From the NCBI GenBank assembly GCA_017309115.1, contig JAFLEF010000033.1:22801-86800 (forward strand): a stretch of 64,000 nt of DNA, in the 5' to 3' direction. Source of the stretch: Verrucomicrobiota bacterium (GTDB taxonomy: Bacteria > Verrucomicrobiota > Verrucomicrobiia > Limisphaerales > UBA9464). Shown here piece after piece: positions 42,583 through 51,199 of the stretch. Within the stretch, counting starts at the first letter, position 1; the number at the start of each line of letters is the position of its first letter. Under the pieces are notes generated by a model that saw nothing but the letters and a program-made list of their open reading frames with translations, was not told the DNA's origin and searched no databases. A program made the position numbers and the translations under genes.

Positions 42583-43161
42583 ATGCGGCTTTTGGGAATC
42601 ACGGGTGGAATTGGGATGGGCAAGTCCACAGCTGGACAGTTGCTCAGCGCCCGAGGAATTCTCGTAATAGATACGGATCAACTTGCCCGGGAAGAGAGTG
42701 CGGCCGGGACCTCGGGTTTTGAGGAGATCGTTTCCGCGTTTGGTCGTGAAGTGATCGGTCCCGATGGCCAATTGAATCGGGCTCGCTTGGCTCAGCGGAT
42801 CTTTGAAGATTCGTCGGCACGACTTCGATTGGAGGGAATCCTCCATCCCCGAATCGCGAATTCTTGGAGGGCCGAGGTGGAACGGGCTCGTGAGGCGGGC
42901 CATTCGGAGATGGCAGTCCTCATTCCTCTCCTCTTCGAACGAGGGTATCAGGAGGAGTTTTCGATGGTAGTCACCGTCGCCTGCTCCAAAGACACCCAGA
43001 GAGTGCGACTTCAGTCACGAGGTTGGTCGGACTCCCAGATCCAAGCGCGCAACCAAGCTCAATTGCCCGTCGCTGAAAAGATGGTCCGCGCCCGGTTTGT
43101 GGTCTGGACGGAAGGCGAATTGGAAACCCACTGCCGGCAGTGGGATCGAATTCTCGGCTGA
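42583..43161 (+). CDS. coaE: dephospho-CoA kinase
   Basis: The 192-residue protein catalyses the last step of coenzyme A synthesis. The P-loop is GITGGIGMGKST, with DTDQLARE, LEGILHPRI and LIPLLFERG typical of the family. The start ATG lies 5 nt after a terminator T-tract; no other start fits. Convergent with pyrE, with 19 nt between the stops. Confidence 0.93.
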   Translation: MRLLGITGGIGMGKSTAGQLLSARGILVIDTDQLAREESAAGTSGFEEIVSAFGREVIGPDGQLNRARLAQRIFEDSSARLRLEGILHPRIANSWRAEVERAREAGHSEMAVLIPLLFERGYQEEFSMVVTVACSKDTQRVRLQSRGWSDSQIQARNQAQLPVAEKMVRARFVVWTEGELETHCRQWDRILG

Positions 43162-43180
43162 GCCCAAGATCCAATGACTC

Positions 43181-43747
43181 CTACTTGCTGCCGGGCTTGA
43201 CCGCCGGCATCGCTGCTAGGTCCGGAGGAAGTTTATCGGCTGGGAACGTTTCTACTTGGAGTCGAATGAGGCTGAACGTGGGTACGCCCAAGTCGAGTGT
43301 CCCGTCGGAGCGATCCACCACCATGGCGACACCGGCGACTTTGCCTCCCAACGACCGGACAATCTCGATTGTCTCCTGGACCCGGCCGCCCTTGGTCACA
43401 ACGTCTTCGACGATCAAGAACGGCTCGCCCGGAGAGATTCGGAATCCCCGCCGCAAGACTAGTTTTCCCTCTTCCTTCTCGGCAAAGATGAATCGGGCTC
43501 CCAACTGACGAGCAACCTCTTGACCGATGACCAGTCCACCCATGGCCGGGGCGATAACGCTCTTGGCCCCTAAGGAGGATGCCTTCGCCGCCAAGGCAGC
43601 TCCGAATCGTTCCACCAGGGGCATTTGTTCCAAAGCCAGAGCGCACTGGAAGAACTGTCGACTGTGAAGGCCACTCCGAAGGACAAAGTGTCCGTCCAAA
43701 AGGGCACCGGTCGAACGGAACAACGCTAAAGCCTCGTCAGTCGTCAT
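43181..43747 (-). CDS. pyrE: orotate phosphoribosyltransferase
   Basis: The 188-residue protein joins orotate to PRPP in pyrimidine synthesis. The PRPP motif is FLIVEDVVTKGGRVQE, preceded by VIAPAMGGLVIGQEVA and FAEKEEGKLVLRRGF. The ATG at 43747 (MTTDEALALF) is preferred over one 12 codons upstream because the family begins there. It is 42 nt from nth on the same strand, so the two may be co-transcribed. Confidence 0.93.
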   Translation of the reverse strand: MTTDEALALFRSTGALLDGHFVLRSGLHSRQFFQCALALEQMPLVERFGAALAAKASSLGAKSVIAPAMGGLVIGQEVARQLGARFIFAEKEEGKLVLRRGFRISPGEPFLIVEDVVTKGGRVQETIEIVRSLGGKVAGVAMVVDRSDGTLDLGVPTFSLIRLQVETFPADKLPPDLAAMPAVKPGSK

Positions 43748-43789
43748 CCCGGAGAGGCTGTGAGGAGATGGCGGTCCGGACAAGTGGGA

Positions 43790-44530
43790 TCATGCTACTC
43801 GGGCGATTAGCTTTTCCGCGGAAGGACAAAGAGGGCGAATCTCACAGGAGAGGCATCCCGGGTTTCTCGCGCCACAGCGCCGTCGGCCGTGCCAGATCAG
43901 CCAGTGGCTGAACAAGGTCCATTGGGGTCGGGGCACCCACTTTTGGAGGTCCTGCTCGATTCTGACGGGATCGGTCTCGGAGGTGAGCTTCAGCCGATTT
44001 GCGAGACGAGCCACGTGGGTGTCCACGACGATTCCGAGATTCAGATCAAAGGCATTCCCCAGCACGACATTGGCCGTCTTTCGTCCCACTCCGGGAAGGG
44101 CGACCAGCGAGTCCATATCTGCCGGCACAACGCCACCGTGGAGTTGAACCAACTGGACGCAGGCGGCCTGGATGTTTTTCGCCTTGTTGCGGAACAGTCC
44201 AATGCGCCGGATTTGGTGGGCTAGTTCCTCAGGATTCGCCTGAGCGTAATCGGCGGCGGTCGGGTAACGGCGGAACAACTCGGGGGTAACTAGGTTGACC
44301 TGTTTGTCGGTGCACTGGGCCGAAAGGATGGTGGCGATCAGCAACTCCAAGGGATTGGAGAAATTGAGTTCGCAGTGAGCGTTGGGATAAGTGGACCGAA
44401 GCGCCTCAATGATTCTCCCCGCCCTTTGGGTTCGCTCCGCTTGCGTTTCGCGTGGCACGTCCGTCGATACTGCACCCGGGGTCGACCGACAATCCCTTCG
44501 GCTAAACAAAACTTCCGGCGGCGTGTCCAC
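43790..44530 (-). CDS. nth: endonuclease III (DNA glycosylase/AP lyase)
   Basis: The 246-residue protein removes oxidised pyrimidines. It has the helix-hairpin-helix LPGVGRKTANVVLGNAF, the catalytic Asp in VVDTHVAR, and the Lys in CTDKQVN; the four-cysteine iron-sulfur cluster is CGARNPGCLSCEIRPLC at the C-terminus. From ATG at 44530 the frame overlaps the end of the next gene by 29 nt; a GTG at 44458 (VPRETQAERT) would avoid this and is equally likely. Both start choices keep all catalytic parts. Confidence 0.92.
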   Translation of the reverse strand: MDTPPEVLFSRRDCRSTPGAVSTDVPRETQAERTQRAGRIIEALRSTYPNAHCELNFSNPLELLIATILSAQCTDKQVNLVTPELFRRYPTAADYAQANPEELAHQIRRIGLFRNKAKNIQAACVQLVQLHGGVVPADMDSLVALPGVGRKTANVVLGNAFDLNLGIVVDTHVARLANRLKLTSETDPVRIEQDLQKWVPRPQWTLFSHWLIWHGRRRCGARNPGCLSCEIRPLCPSAEKLIARVA

Positions 44531-45716
44531 TCGCCCAGGCCCATTGGAAATTGTAGCCGCCTAGCCAGCCGGTGACGTCGACCACCTCGCCAATGAAATG
44601 AAGTCCGGGAACCCGTCGGCTCTCGAGGGTTTTGGAGGAGAGTTCGGCGGTGGCGACCCCGCCAACAGTCACTTCGGCCTTGGGATATCCCTCATCGCCC
44701 CCTGGCTTGAATTCCCATGCTTCTAAACTTTGCGCCAACGCCTCCAGTTCCTTCTGGGGCAGCTGTCCGAGGGGTCGGGACGGAGCGTGCGATTTAGACC
44801 AAGCGACGATGAAGCGTTCGGGCAGGAGCGGGCGAAGGACCGATTTCAATTCGCGTCCTCCGCGGCGGGCTGAATCGAGGAGATCGCGCACCGAATGGTT
44901 GGGAACCAAATTGAGGCGAACGGATTCTCCCGCCTTCCAATAACTCGAGGCTTGCAGAATGGCGGGTCCGCTCAATCCCCGATGGGTGAATAGGAGGTTT
45001 TCCCGAAAGGTCGGGGCGTCGTCGTGGCTCGATGCCAGGCATTCCACGGACAGACCGCTCAGTTCTCCAAACTGGGCCAGGTCGGCCGAGCTAAAGGTCA
45101 GGGGAACGAGACCTGGCCGCGGGTTGATCACCTGCAAACCGAACCGTTGCGCGAGTTCATATCCGAACGGAGTCGCTCCCAGTTTGGGAAAGGAGAGTCC
45201 GCCGGAGGCCACCACAAGTGACCGCGCTCGGAATTCACCCTGGGAGGTAGAAACTCTCCACCGCGGATCGCGGCTCTCCGGAGTCTCCGACGCTTCCGGG
45301 GCCGCGAGGCGCTCGACGTTGGTGATAATGGAACCGACCTTAATCTGTACCTGGGCGTCGGCACATTCGTCTTCGAGTAATTGCAGGATCTGTTTCGAAC
45401 TTTGGTCGCAGAACAGCTGCCCCAGCTTCTTCTCGTGCCAGGCAATCCCATGACGTTCGACCAGGGCGAGGAAATCCTGCGGGGTGTACCGGGCGAGGGC
45501 TGATTTGACGAAGTGAGGACTTCCCTGAGTGACGTAGTTCGCGGCCGTGGCGCCTACATTGGTGAAGTTGCACCGACCGCCGCCGGAAATGAGGATCTTG
45601 TTTCCCAGGCGCGGATTTCGTTCCAACACCAATACCTGCCGGCCACGGAGTCCAGCAGTGCGGGCACAAAAGAGCCCCGCCGCGCCTCCGCCAATCACAA
45701 TAACATCCACATGCAC
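44502..45716 (-). CDS. FAD-dependent oxidoreductase of the HI0933/BaiN (YhiN) family
   Basis: The 404-residue protein has an N-terminal dinucleotide-binding GGGAAGLFCARTAG, the family motif GNKILISGGGRCNFTN, and a C-terminal GWLGGYNFQWAWASGHAAG. It is a cytosolic flavoprotein of unsettled function (YhiN/BaiN type). Its 3' end overlaps nth on the same strand. Confidence 0.9.
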   Translation of the reverse strand: MHVDVIVIGGGAAGLFCARTAGLRGRQVLVLERNPRLGNKILISGGGRCNFTNVGATAANYVTQGSPHFVKSALARYTPQDFLALVERHGIAWHEKKLGQLFCDQSSKQILQLLEDECADAQVQIKVGSIITNVERLAAPEASETPESRDPRWRVSTSQGEFRARSLVVASGGLSFPKLGATPFGYELAQRFGLQVINPRPGLVPLTFSSADLAQFGELSGLSVECLASSHDDAPTFRENLLFTHRGLSGPAILQASSYWKAGESVRLNLVPNHSVRDLLDSARRGGRELKSVLRPLLPERFIVAWSKSHAPSRPLGQLPQKELEALAQSLEAWEFKPGGDEGYPKAEVTVGGVATAELSSKTLESRRVPGLHFIGEVVDVTGWLGGYNFQWAWASGHAAGSFV

Positions 45717-45784
45717 GTCCCGGCAGAGTCGGGGTGGAGTAGGGTGTTTGTCGATGCGGAGTCGGAGGTTAAGCCGGGGGGGAT

Positions 45785-46012
45785 TTAGGACGATTCCGGC
45801 CGGTCCAAGTGGGGGCCCGATTCCAGTTCATCGAATCCTTCGAAGTCCCCGGGCCGAAGTTCCCGGGAGATCCGTTGCTCCTCGTTGAACCAAGTTCCCA
45901 AGTCCACCAGTTTGCAGCGTTCGCTGCAGAATGGACCCCATTTTTCCGCTAACCAAGTGCCCAGCTTCTTGCACGTCGGACACTTCACCTTCAGTTGTGA
46001 GACATCTTTCAT
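45785..46012 (-). CDS. yacG: DNA gyrase inhibitor YacG-like zinc protein
   Basis: The 75-residue protein has the four-cysteine zinc site [10 protein letters not shown] and [12 protein letters not shown] followed by WFNEEQRI, as in YacG. YacG binds GyrB and inhibits it in E. coli. Its start overlaps the stop of the DinG-like gene by four bases (ATGA), so it is translationally coupled to it. Confidence 0.9.
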   Translation of the reverse strand: MKDVSQLKVKCPTCKKLGTWLAEKWGPFCSERCKLVDLGTWFNEEQRISRELRPGDFEGFDELESGPHLDRPESS

Positions 46013-48135
46013 ACAATCTCCACGGGACAGGTGGGCAAGGCGTCCAGAAATTGCTGGCCGTAGCGTTTAGTCAGTAGCCGATTGTCGAGTACCACCACAA
46101 TGCCGGTGTCACTCCCCGTCCGAATCAGCCGGCCAACGCCCTGCCGAAATTTCAGAATGGCTTCCGGCAGGCTGAAGTCGAAGAACGAGTTTCCGCCTGA
46201 GGCTTCTATTCGTTCAAGCCGGGCTTCGGTCAGGGGATGGTCCGGCACGGCAAACGGCAGCCGGGTCAGAATGACGTTACTGAGCGCTTCTCCCGGGACA
46301 TCAACTCCCTGCCAAAAGGAATCCGTGCCAAATAGGACGGAATCCACGTTGTCCTTGAACTTCTCCAGCATTGTTGAGCGCGGCGTACCCGTACCCTGAA
46401 CATAACATTCCAGTCCCAGCCGATCGAAGAAGGCTGCCATCCGGCCGGCGACCTGCTGCATCAGTCGGCTGTTGGTGAAGAGCACGAAGGCCTTGCCGTG
46501 AGTCTGCTCCACGAAGTGTTCGATCCAGTGCACCAAGGCGTCCTCGTACCCTTCGTCGCGGGGATCCGGCATCTTCTTCGGAACGAGCAACCGCATTTGG
46601 CGCTGGTAGTCGAAGGGGGAACCCACCTGATGCTTGAAGGCCACTTCGGCGCCCACGCGTTTTGCGATGTAGTCGAGCGCGGGGTTTCGAACCTCCAGTT
46701 TGAGGCTCGTGATGGACGTGGCTGAGGAAGGCGTTTGCGCCGGAGCCTTCACCCCCAAGGTGGCACTGGTCATGACCACGCTGGTGCCTGATCCAAACAG
46801 ACGCTGGCGGAGGAAGTCGGCGACATCCACCGGTGCGGCATTGAGGGAAAGGTTCCGCTGAGTTTTGCCGGTGCGTTCGACCCAGTACACGTGGTTCTCT
46901 GCCTCCTGCTTGAGGAAGGTTTGAACCGCGAGGCGCAGGTCCGAGAGGCGTCGATTGCACTCGGCCAGTTCGTCGCCGGTATCCTTGTCTTCGGTCGCTT
47001 GGATCAGTTCGGTGATTTGCTCGCGCAGCCGGTGCAGCGATAACGTGACGGTGTCGTTGACCAGGTCGGGTTGGCGAATTCGCAGTTCCGACCATTTCCG
47101 ATCCGAGCGGGGCTTCCGGGATTCTTCATCGATCGAGGAGCGGTTTCGTTCCGCCAGCGATTCACAGGCGGCTTCGATCTGATTGAAGAAGTCATCGCTC
47201 TGCTCCATGACCTCGCTGACGGCTTTGACGGCTGGGCCCTGCCGAAGAGTGGTCAGGAGCCCTTTCTTGGTGCGGGGATTGTACAGGCGTTGCAGGGCGT
47301 AGCGGACCGCTCCGCTGCCGACGCTGACCCCGATGTGGCGGGCAGCGACCTGCTCCACCGTGTGAGCTTCGTCGAAGATCACGAAGTCGTTCTTGAACAG
47401 AACTCCATCGCCGGTCCTCTCGGCATCAACGGAGTTGAGCAAAGTGAAGAACAGGGTGTGGTTCAACACCAGGACGTCGGCGTTGAGAATCCGCTGGCGA
47501 GCCCGTTGAAAGAAACACACGTGGTTCTCCCGGGACAGATCGCTGGCATAACCACATTTTTTGGGGGCGCAGAGACCGCGCTCGGAGCAAACGCTCTCCC
47601 AGACTTTGGGGTCCGGTTCCTCCGTAAAATCGCTGAGGGAGCCATCGGCGGTTTCCTGCGACCACTCCCAGATGCGCTGCAGTTCGCTCTGTTCCGAGGA
47701 GGTGAAGAGTGAGTCAGCTTGTTGACGAGCCTTACGCAGGCGTCGGGTGCACAGATAGTTCGCCCGACCCTTCAGCATGGCGTAACTGAAGTCGGCGGGC
47801 AGAACTTTCTGGAGCAGGGGCAGATCCTTTTCGACGAGTTGCTCCTGCAAATTGATCGTGTGAGTGCAGATCACCGCCTTCTTTTTCTGCGCGACCGCGA
47901 ACAAGATGGCCGGGACTAAATAGGCAAAACTCTTGCCGACTCCGGTTCCAGCCTCGACCAGGAGGTGCCGGCGATCCACCAGGGAACGCGCCACGGCCAT
48001 GGCCATTTGCTGCTGTTGCGGGCGGAACTCGAAGTTCCGAGCCTGCGAAAAGAGACCGGTCGGCGAAAAGATTTCCGCGACCTGGCGGACCAGGTCTTCG
48101 ACAGGCGGGGCGGCGTCAGTGGCCGAGGAAATCAC
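46009..48135 (-). CDS. DinG/XPD-type iron-sulfur DNA helicase
   Basis: From GTG at 48135 the protein has 708 residues; the frame stays open upstream through the cutA gene on the same strand and has no better start. Walker A is [13 protein letters not shown], Walker [14 protein letters not shown]; cysteines in the segment [14 protein letters not shown] plus upstream CTRRLRK-type residues supply the four ligands of the 4Fe-4S cluster. C-terminal motifs include [14 protein letters not shown] and [10 protein letters not shown] with [12 protein letters not shown]. It probably unwinds DNA forks or R-loops. Length and order match DinG family proteins. cutA lies upstream with an overlap-free arrangement. 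Confidence 0.88.
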   Translation of the reverse strand: MISSATDAAPPVEDLVRQVAEIFSPTGLFSQARNFEFRPQQQQMAMAVARSLVDRRHLLVEAGTGVGKSFAYLVPAILFAVAQKKKAVICTHTINLQEQLVEKDLPLLQKVLPADFSYAMLKGRANYLCTRRLRKARQQADSLFTSSEQSELQRIWEWSQETADGSLSDFTEEPDPKVWESVCSERGLCAPKKCGYASDLSRENHVCFFQRARQRILNADVLVLNHTLFFTLLNSVDAERTGDGVLFKNDFVIFDEAHTVEQVAARHIGVSVGSGAVRYALQRLYNPRTKKGLLTTLRQGPAVKAVSEVMEQSDDFFNQIEAACESLAERNRSSIDEESRKPRSDRKWSELRIRQPDLVNDTVTLSLHRLREQITELIQATEDKDTGDELAECNRRLSDLRLAVQTFLKQEAENHVYWVERTGKTQRNLSLNAAPVDVADFLRQRLFGSGTSVVMTSATLGVKAPAQTPSSATSITSLKLEVRNPALDYIAKRVGAEVAFKHQVGSPFDYQRQMRLLVPKKMPDPRDEGYEDALVHWIEHFVEQTHGKAFVLFTNSRLMQQVAGRMAAFFDRLGLECYVQGTGTPRSTMLEKFKDNVDSVLFGTDSFWQGVDVPGEALSNVILTRLPFAVPDHPLTEARLERIEASGGNSFFDFSLPEAILKFRQGVGRLIRTGSDTGIVVVLDNRLLTKRYGQQFLDALPTCPVEIV

Positions 48136-48208
48136 CGGCAGAGTGAACCGCGAAGTTGCCTCGGGTGCAAAGCGGGAGAGTGAGGGACTGTCTGGCGGAC
48201 GGGTCGCG

Positions 48209-48544
48209 TTATTCCGGGAAACGGACTGAATCCATGATCCATGCCAGATACTTCGGGCTGCCGGCCTCCAGTGGGAGCACCACAAAGGCGGCGGTGTCGT
48301 AGGGATGTTGTTCGAGCACCAGGTGCTGGAGGGCGGAGATTCGTTCGTCGGTGGTCTTGAGGAGAACGAGGACCTCGGTTCCCGATTCAATCCGACCTTG
48401 CCACCAATAGTGGGACTCGATGGCAGGAACCAGATTTGCACAGGCGACGAGCCGACGTTCGAGGGCGGCTCGCGAGAGTTTTCGGGCAGTCTCCAAATCG
48501 GGGGCGGTGACCAGGATCAGCCGGAACGGAGTAGGGGCGGCCAT
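48209..48544 (-). CDS. cutA: divalent-cation tolerance protein CutA
   Basis: The 111-residue protein matches the trimeric CutA1 fold: LILVTAPDLETARKLSRAAL, RLVACANLVPAIESHYWWQG and VLLKTTDERISALQ in order. The name derives from copper tolerance in E. coli; the true function is unclear. It is upstream of the DinG-like helicase on the same strand, with about 70 nt between. Confidence 0.93.
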   Translation of the reverse strand: MAAPTPFRLILVTAPDLETARKLSRAALERRLVACANLVPAIESHYWWQGRIESGTEVLVLLKTTDERISALQHLVLEQHPYDTAAFVVLPLEAGSPKYLAWIMDSVRFPE

Positions 48545-48626
48545 GGGTTAACCCAACCATGGTCCCAACGCTCCGGCAAACGTGCAGATTGCCCACGGCG
48601 AGGTCACCGCTTAAGGTGTCCACCGC

Positions 48627-49031
48627 ATGTCCGAAATTGCCAACTACGTGATGCACGGTGCCGCTCAGGTGACTCCCGCGATGGTCGAAAAGGTCCTGCG
48701 CAATCTGCCGATCTGGAAGGTCGAGTTCTCCCAGATTCATGCGCCGGCGTTTCCCCATTTGGTCGATCAATTGGAGTTCCTGGCAGACGTCGTGGAGGAC
48801 GCTGCGGAGGGCGCCTACAAGGAACTTCCGTTTCACGCCCTGTCCGCCGCCGTGTTCGCCCTGACGTATGCTCACCGTAAAAACGACATCATTCCGGATT
48901 CCATCGGTGAGATGGGCCGGGCTGACGACTCGAGTGTGGTTCGGGCCGCTCTGATTCTCCACGAACGGGCCTTTGAGCAGTACGCCGAGAAGATGGACTT
49001 CGATTGGAACCGAATTACCAGCAAGGCTTAA
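48627..49031 (+). CDS. DUF1232/YkvA-like small protein
   Basis: The 134-residue protein has a helical start (VEKVLRNLPIWKVEF), and the motif NDIIPDSIGEMGRADDSSVV resembling the DUF1232 signature of IPDxIPxxGxxDD. DUF1232 members usually have two short membrane segments, but here AAVFALTYAHRKND is the only weak one. No function is known. Divergent from cutA; 82 nt between them may hold both promoters. Confidence 0.65.
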   Translation: MSEIANYVMHGAAQVTPAMVEKVLRNLPIWKVEFSQIHAPAFPHLVDQLEFLADVVEDAAEGAYKELPFHALSAAVFALTYAHRKNDIIPDSIGEMGRADDSSVVRAALILHERAFEQYAEKMDFDWNRITSKA

Positions 49032-49044
49032 CCGCCGGTACGCG

Positions 49045-49542
49045 TTAGAGCGACTTCACGTAATCGTGGAGCGGCAGAAGATCCGGATCCCCCAAGGCGA
49101 GGGTCCGGATTTCTTCTTTGGAGCGAAGTTTGACGGCCCTTTGGAGCCAATCCCGGGCGACGGCGAGATCCCCCAACTGACAGGCGTAACACGCCAGGTT
49201 GTACGGAATGATGGACTCGTCGGGAAATTGCGACACGACGGCCAGCAATGAAGTCCAGGCTTCCTGGGTCCGTTGGAGTTCGTGGAGGGTGTAGCTTTGG
49301 TGGATCCATCCCTCCACGCGATCTGGAGCCAACTGAGTGAGGGCCTGGGCCACTTCCAAGGCATCGTTCCAGCGAGTCTGTTGCGCGTAGAGTCGCCACC
49401 GCAATTCCAGCACCTCGGGATGATTGCGGGCGCCCAACGACACCCGGGCCAATTCCAGACTCGATTCGACGGTGTTGCCCAGCTCCAACCACCCTTCCGC
49501 CGCCGCGGCGAAGTGACAGTCCGGGAAATCCAATTTGCTCAC
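49045..49542 (-). CDS. TPR-repeat protein
   Basis: From GTG at 49542 the protein has 165 residues with about four helical pairs of TPR type (AAAAEGWLELGNTVESS, EVLELRWRLYAQQTRWNDALEVA, DRVEGWIHQSYTLHELQRTQEA, YNLACYACQLGDLAVARDWLQ, with the usual small residue, Leu and Ala spacing). The longer frame upstream is not protein-like and lies across the dacB start. No signal peptide. It may be a protein-protein scaffold. Confidence 0.7.
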   Translation of the reverse strand: MSKLDFPDCHFAAAAEGWLELGNTVESSLELARVSLGARNHPEVLELRWRLYAQQTRWNDALEVAQALTQLAPDRVEGWIHQSYTLHELQRTQEAWTSLLAVVSQFPDESIIPYNLACYACQLGDLAVARDWLQRAVKLRSKEEIRTLALGDPDLLPLHDYVKSL

Positions 49543-49581
49543 GCGGCCATCCCTGTATTGATCGAAAGGGCATTTGGCAAA

Positions 49582-51120
49582 ATGGTTTTGCGTATGCGGA
49601 CACTTTTGCTGGCTGGACTCGTGGGGTGGGGGCTGACCCAAGCCGAGTCCATTCCCCCTGCCACGACGCTCGATCAGCTGCAGGATCAGTTCCGTCAGGT
49701 CTTGTCGGCCACGAGTTCGCCAGGGGCGGCTTGGGGAATCCAAGTGAACTCCCGACGAACGGGGGCCACTTGGTTTGGGACCAATTCGGCATCCCGGTTC
49801 ATTCCGGCATCCAATACGAAGCTGTTCACGGCGGCCCTAGCGTTGGATCGGCTGGGTGGGGACTACCGGTTTAGCACCAGTTTGAGAATCCAGTCCCCTC
49901 CGAACGCCCAAGGGGTGCTGGCGGGTGATCTGTGGGTGGTGGGAAGCGGTGATCCCACGTTGTGTGCCCGACTCAAGGGAGGCAGTTGGGAAAAAGCCTT
50001 TGCCCCGCTTGTAGCGGCGGTTCAGGCGCGGGGAATTTGGAGGATTCAGGGCAATTTGCTTTGCGACGAACGGCGATTTCGCGGTCCACCGTACGGAAGC
50101 GGATGGGGGTGGGACGATCTGGCTCAGTACTACGGGGCCGCGGTTTCCGCGCTCACCGCCGAGGACAATTCGCTCCAAGTGAAGGCGCTCCCAGGCTCCC
50201 GCGTGGGGGATCCAGCTCGCTTGGAGTTGCTCCCGCTGACCTCCGGTTTAACGCTCGTTTCCACGGTCACCACCGGGGACACAAACGCCCCACCTCGGTT
50301 GGATGTAGCTCGGCTGCCGGGTGAACGGGTGCTCGAAGTTTCTGGAACGGTCCCGCTAGGAGCGGAGCCGGTTGTGGAGGAGGCGGCCGTGCCGGATCCC
50401 GCCCGGTGGTTCGGAGAGCTCCTCCGCGAAGCGTTGCGACGACAGGGAATCCTGGTCGACGGTGAAATTCGGATTTTGCGGGCGGCGGATCGGAATGCCC
50501 AACCCCTGGACGAGTCAACCTGGACCGAACTGGCCGCGGTCCCGTCCCCGGCGGTCGGCGAGGTGGTGCGGGAAATGATGAAGCCTTCCCAAAATCTGTA
50601 CGCCCAACTCTTGTGGTTGGCGGCGGGTTCCGAAGCGGAGCGGTATCCTCGGGAGGGCGAGGAAGCGGTGAAGTCGGCGGCCACCACCGAAGAAGCAGGC
50701 CAGAACGTCATGAACTTATTCCTGCAACGGAATGGATTTCCTGCCCAGGAAGTGGTGCTGGAGGAAGGCTCCGGCTTGTCTCGTAAAAACCTAGTTTCTC
50801 CTCGGGCCGTCGTTCAATTGCTCGAACTCATGCCCCGGCATGCCTGGGGCGAAGCTTGGATGGCGTCGTTGCCTATTGGAGGGGTGGACGGCTCCTTGAA
50901 GCGTCGCTTCCAGCAGCCACCCACCCGGGGCAATGTGCAGGCCAAGACCGGAACGCTCCGGTACGTGAACAGTTTGTCCGGCTATCTCACCAATTCCGTG
51001 GGCGAACCGTTGGTCTTCAGCATCCTGATCAACAATTTCGTGGCGCCCACCGGGAGCCGATCCTCCCGGGAGGAAATGGATCAGTTGATCGAACTGCTGG
51101 CCCAATCTCGAATTCGCTGA
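49582..51120 (+). CDS. dacB: D-alanyl-D-alanine carboxypeptidase/endopeptidase (PBP4 type)
   Basis: From ATG at 49582 the protein has 512 residues with a leader (MRTLLLAGLVGWGLTQAES; ATG 49594 is an alternative). The catalytic SxxK is SNTK (77-80), the SxN motif is SQN (in KPSQNLYAQLL) and KTG is AKTGTLRYVN, in the order of PBP4. PBP4 trims peptidoglycan cross-links in the periplasm. The 39-nt gap to the divergent TPR gene is short for two promoters. It ends in a short spacer before the terminator of the convergent gene. Confidence 0.92.
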   Translation: MVLRMRTLLLAGLVGWGLTQAESIPPATTLDQLQDQFRQVLSATSSPGAAWGIQVNSRRTGATWFGTNSASRFIPASNTKLFTAALALDRLGGDYRFSTSLRIQSPPNAQGVLAGDLWVVGSGDPTLCARLKGGSWEKAFAPLVAAVQARGIWRIQGNLLCDERRFRGPPYGSGWGWDDLAQYYGAAVSALTAEDNSLQVKALPGSRVGDPARLELLPLTSGLTLVSTVTTGDTNAPPRLDVARLPGERVLEVSGTVPLGAEPVVEEAAVPDPARWFGELLREALRRQGILVDGEIRILRAADRNAQPLDESTWTELAAVPSPAVGEVVREMMKPSQNLYAQLLWLAAGSEAERYPREGEEAVKSAATTEEAGQNVMNLFLQRNGFPAQEVVLEEGSGLSRKNLVSPRAVVQLLELMPRHAWGEAWMASLPIGGVDGSLKRRFQQPPTRGNVQAKTGTLRYVNSLSGYLTNSVGEPLVFSILINNFVAPTGSRSSREEMDQLIELLAQSRIR

Positions 51121-51134
51121 CGCCTCAGGGCAGC

Positions 51135-51180
51135 AAAAAACCGCCTCCCGCGAACCTAAGTTGGTTCGCCTGAGGCGGTT
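51135..51180 (-). terminator. intrinsic terminator of the ThuA-DUF1080 gene
   Basis: AACCGCCTC and GAGGCGGTT plus inner GCGAACC and GGTTCGC arms make a long stem at 51139-51180; on the minus strand it is followed by TTTTTTGC. It is 20 nt after the gene's stop. It has no T-tract in the plus direction, so it does not terminate dacB. Confidence 0.88.
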
Positions 51181-51199
51181 GGTTCGCGGATCGGTCGCC

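Noticed and set aside
48136-48441. N-terminal extension of the DinG-like helicase
   Set aside because: It lies in another frame of cutA, and its Trp/Ser/Pro-rich sequence is not protein-like.
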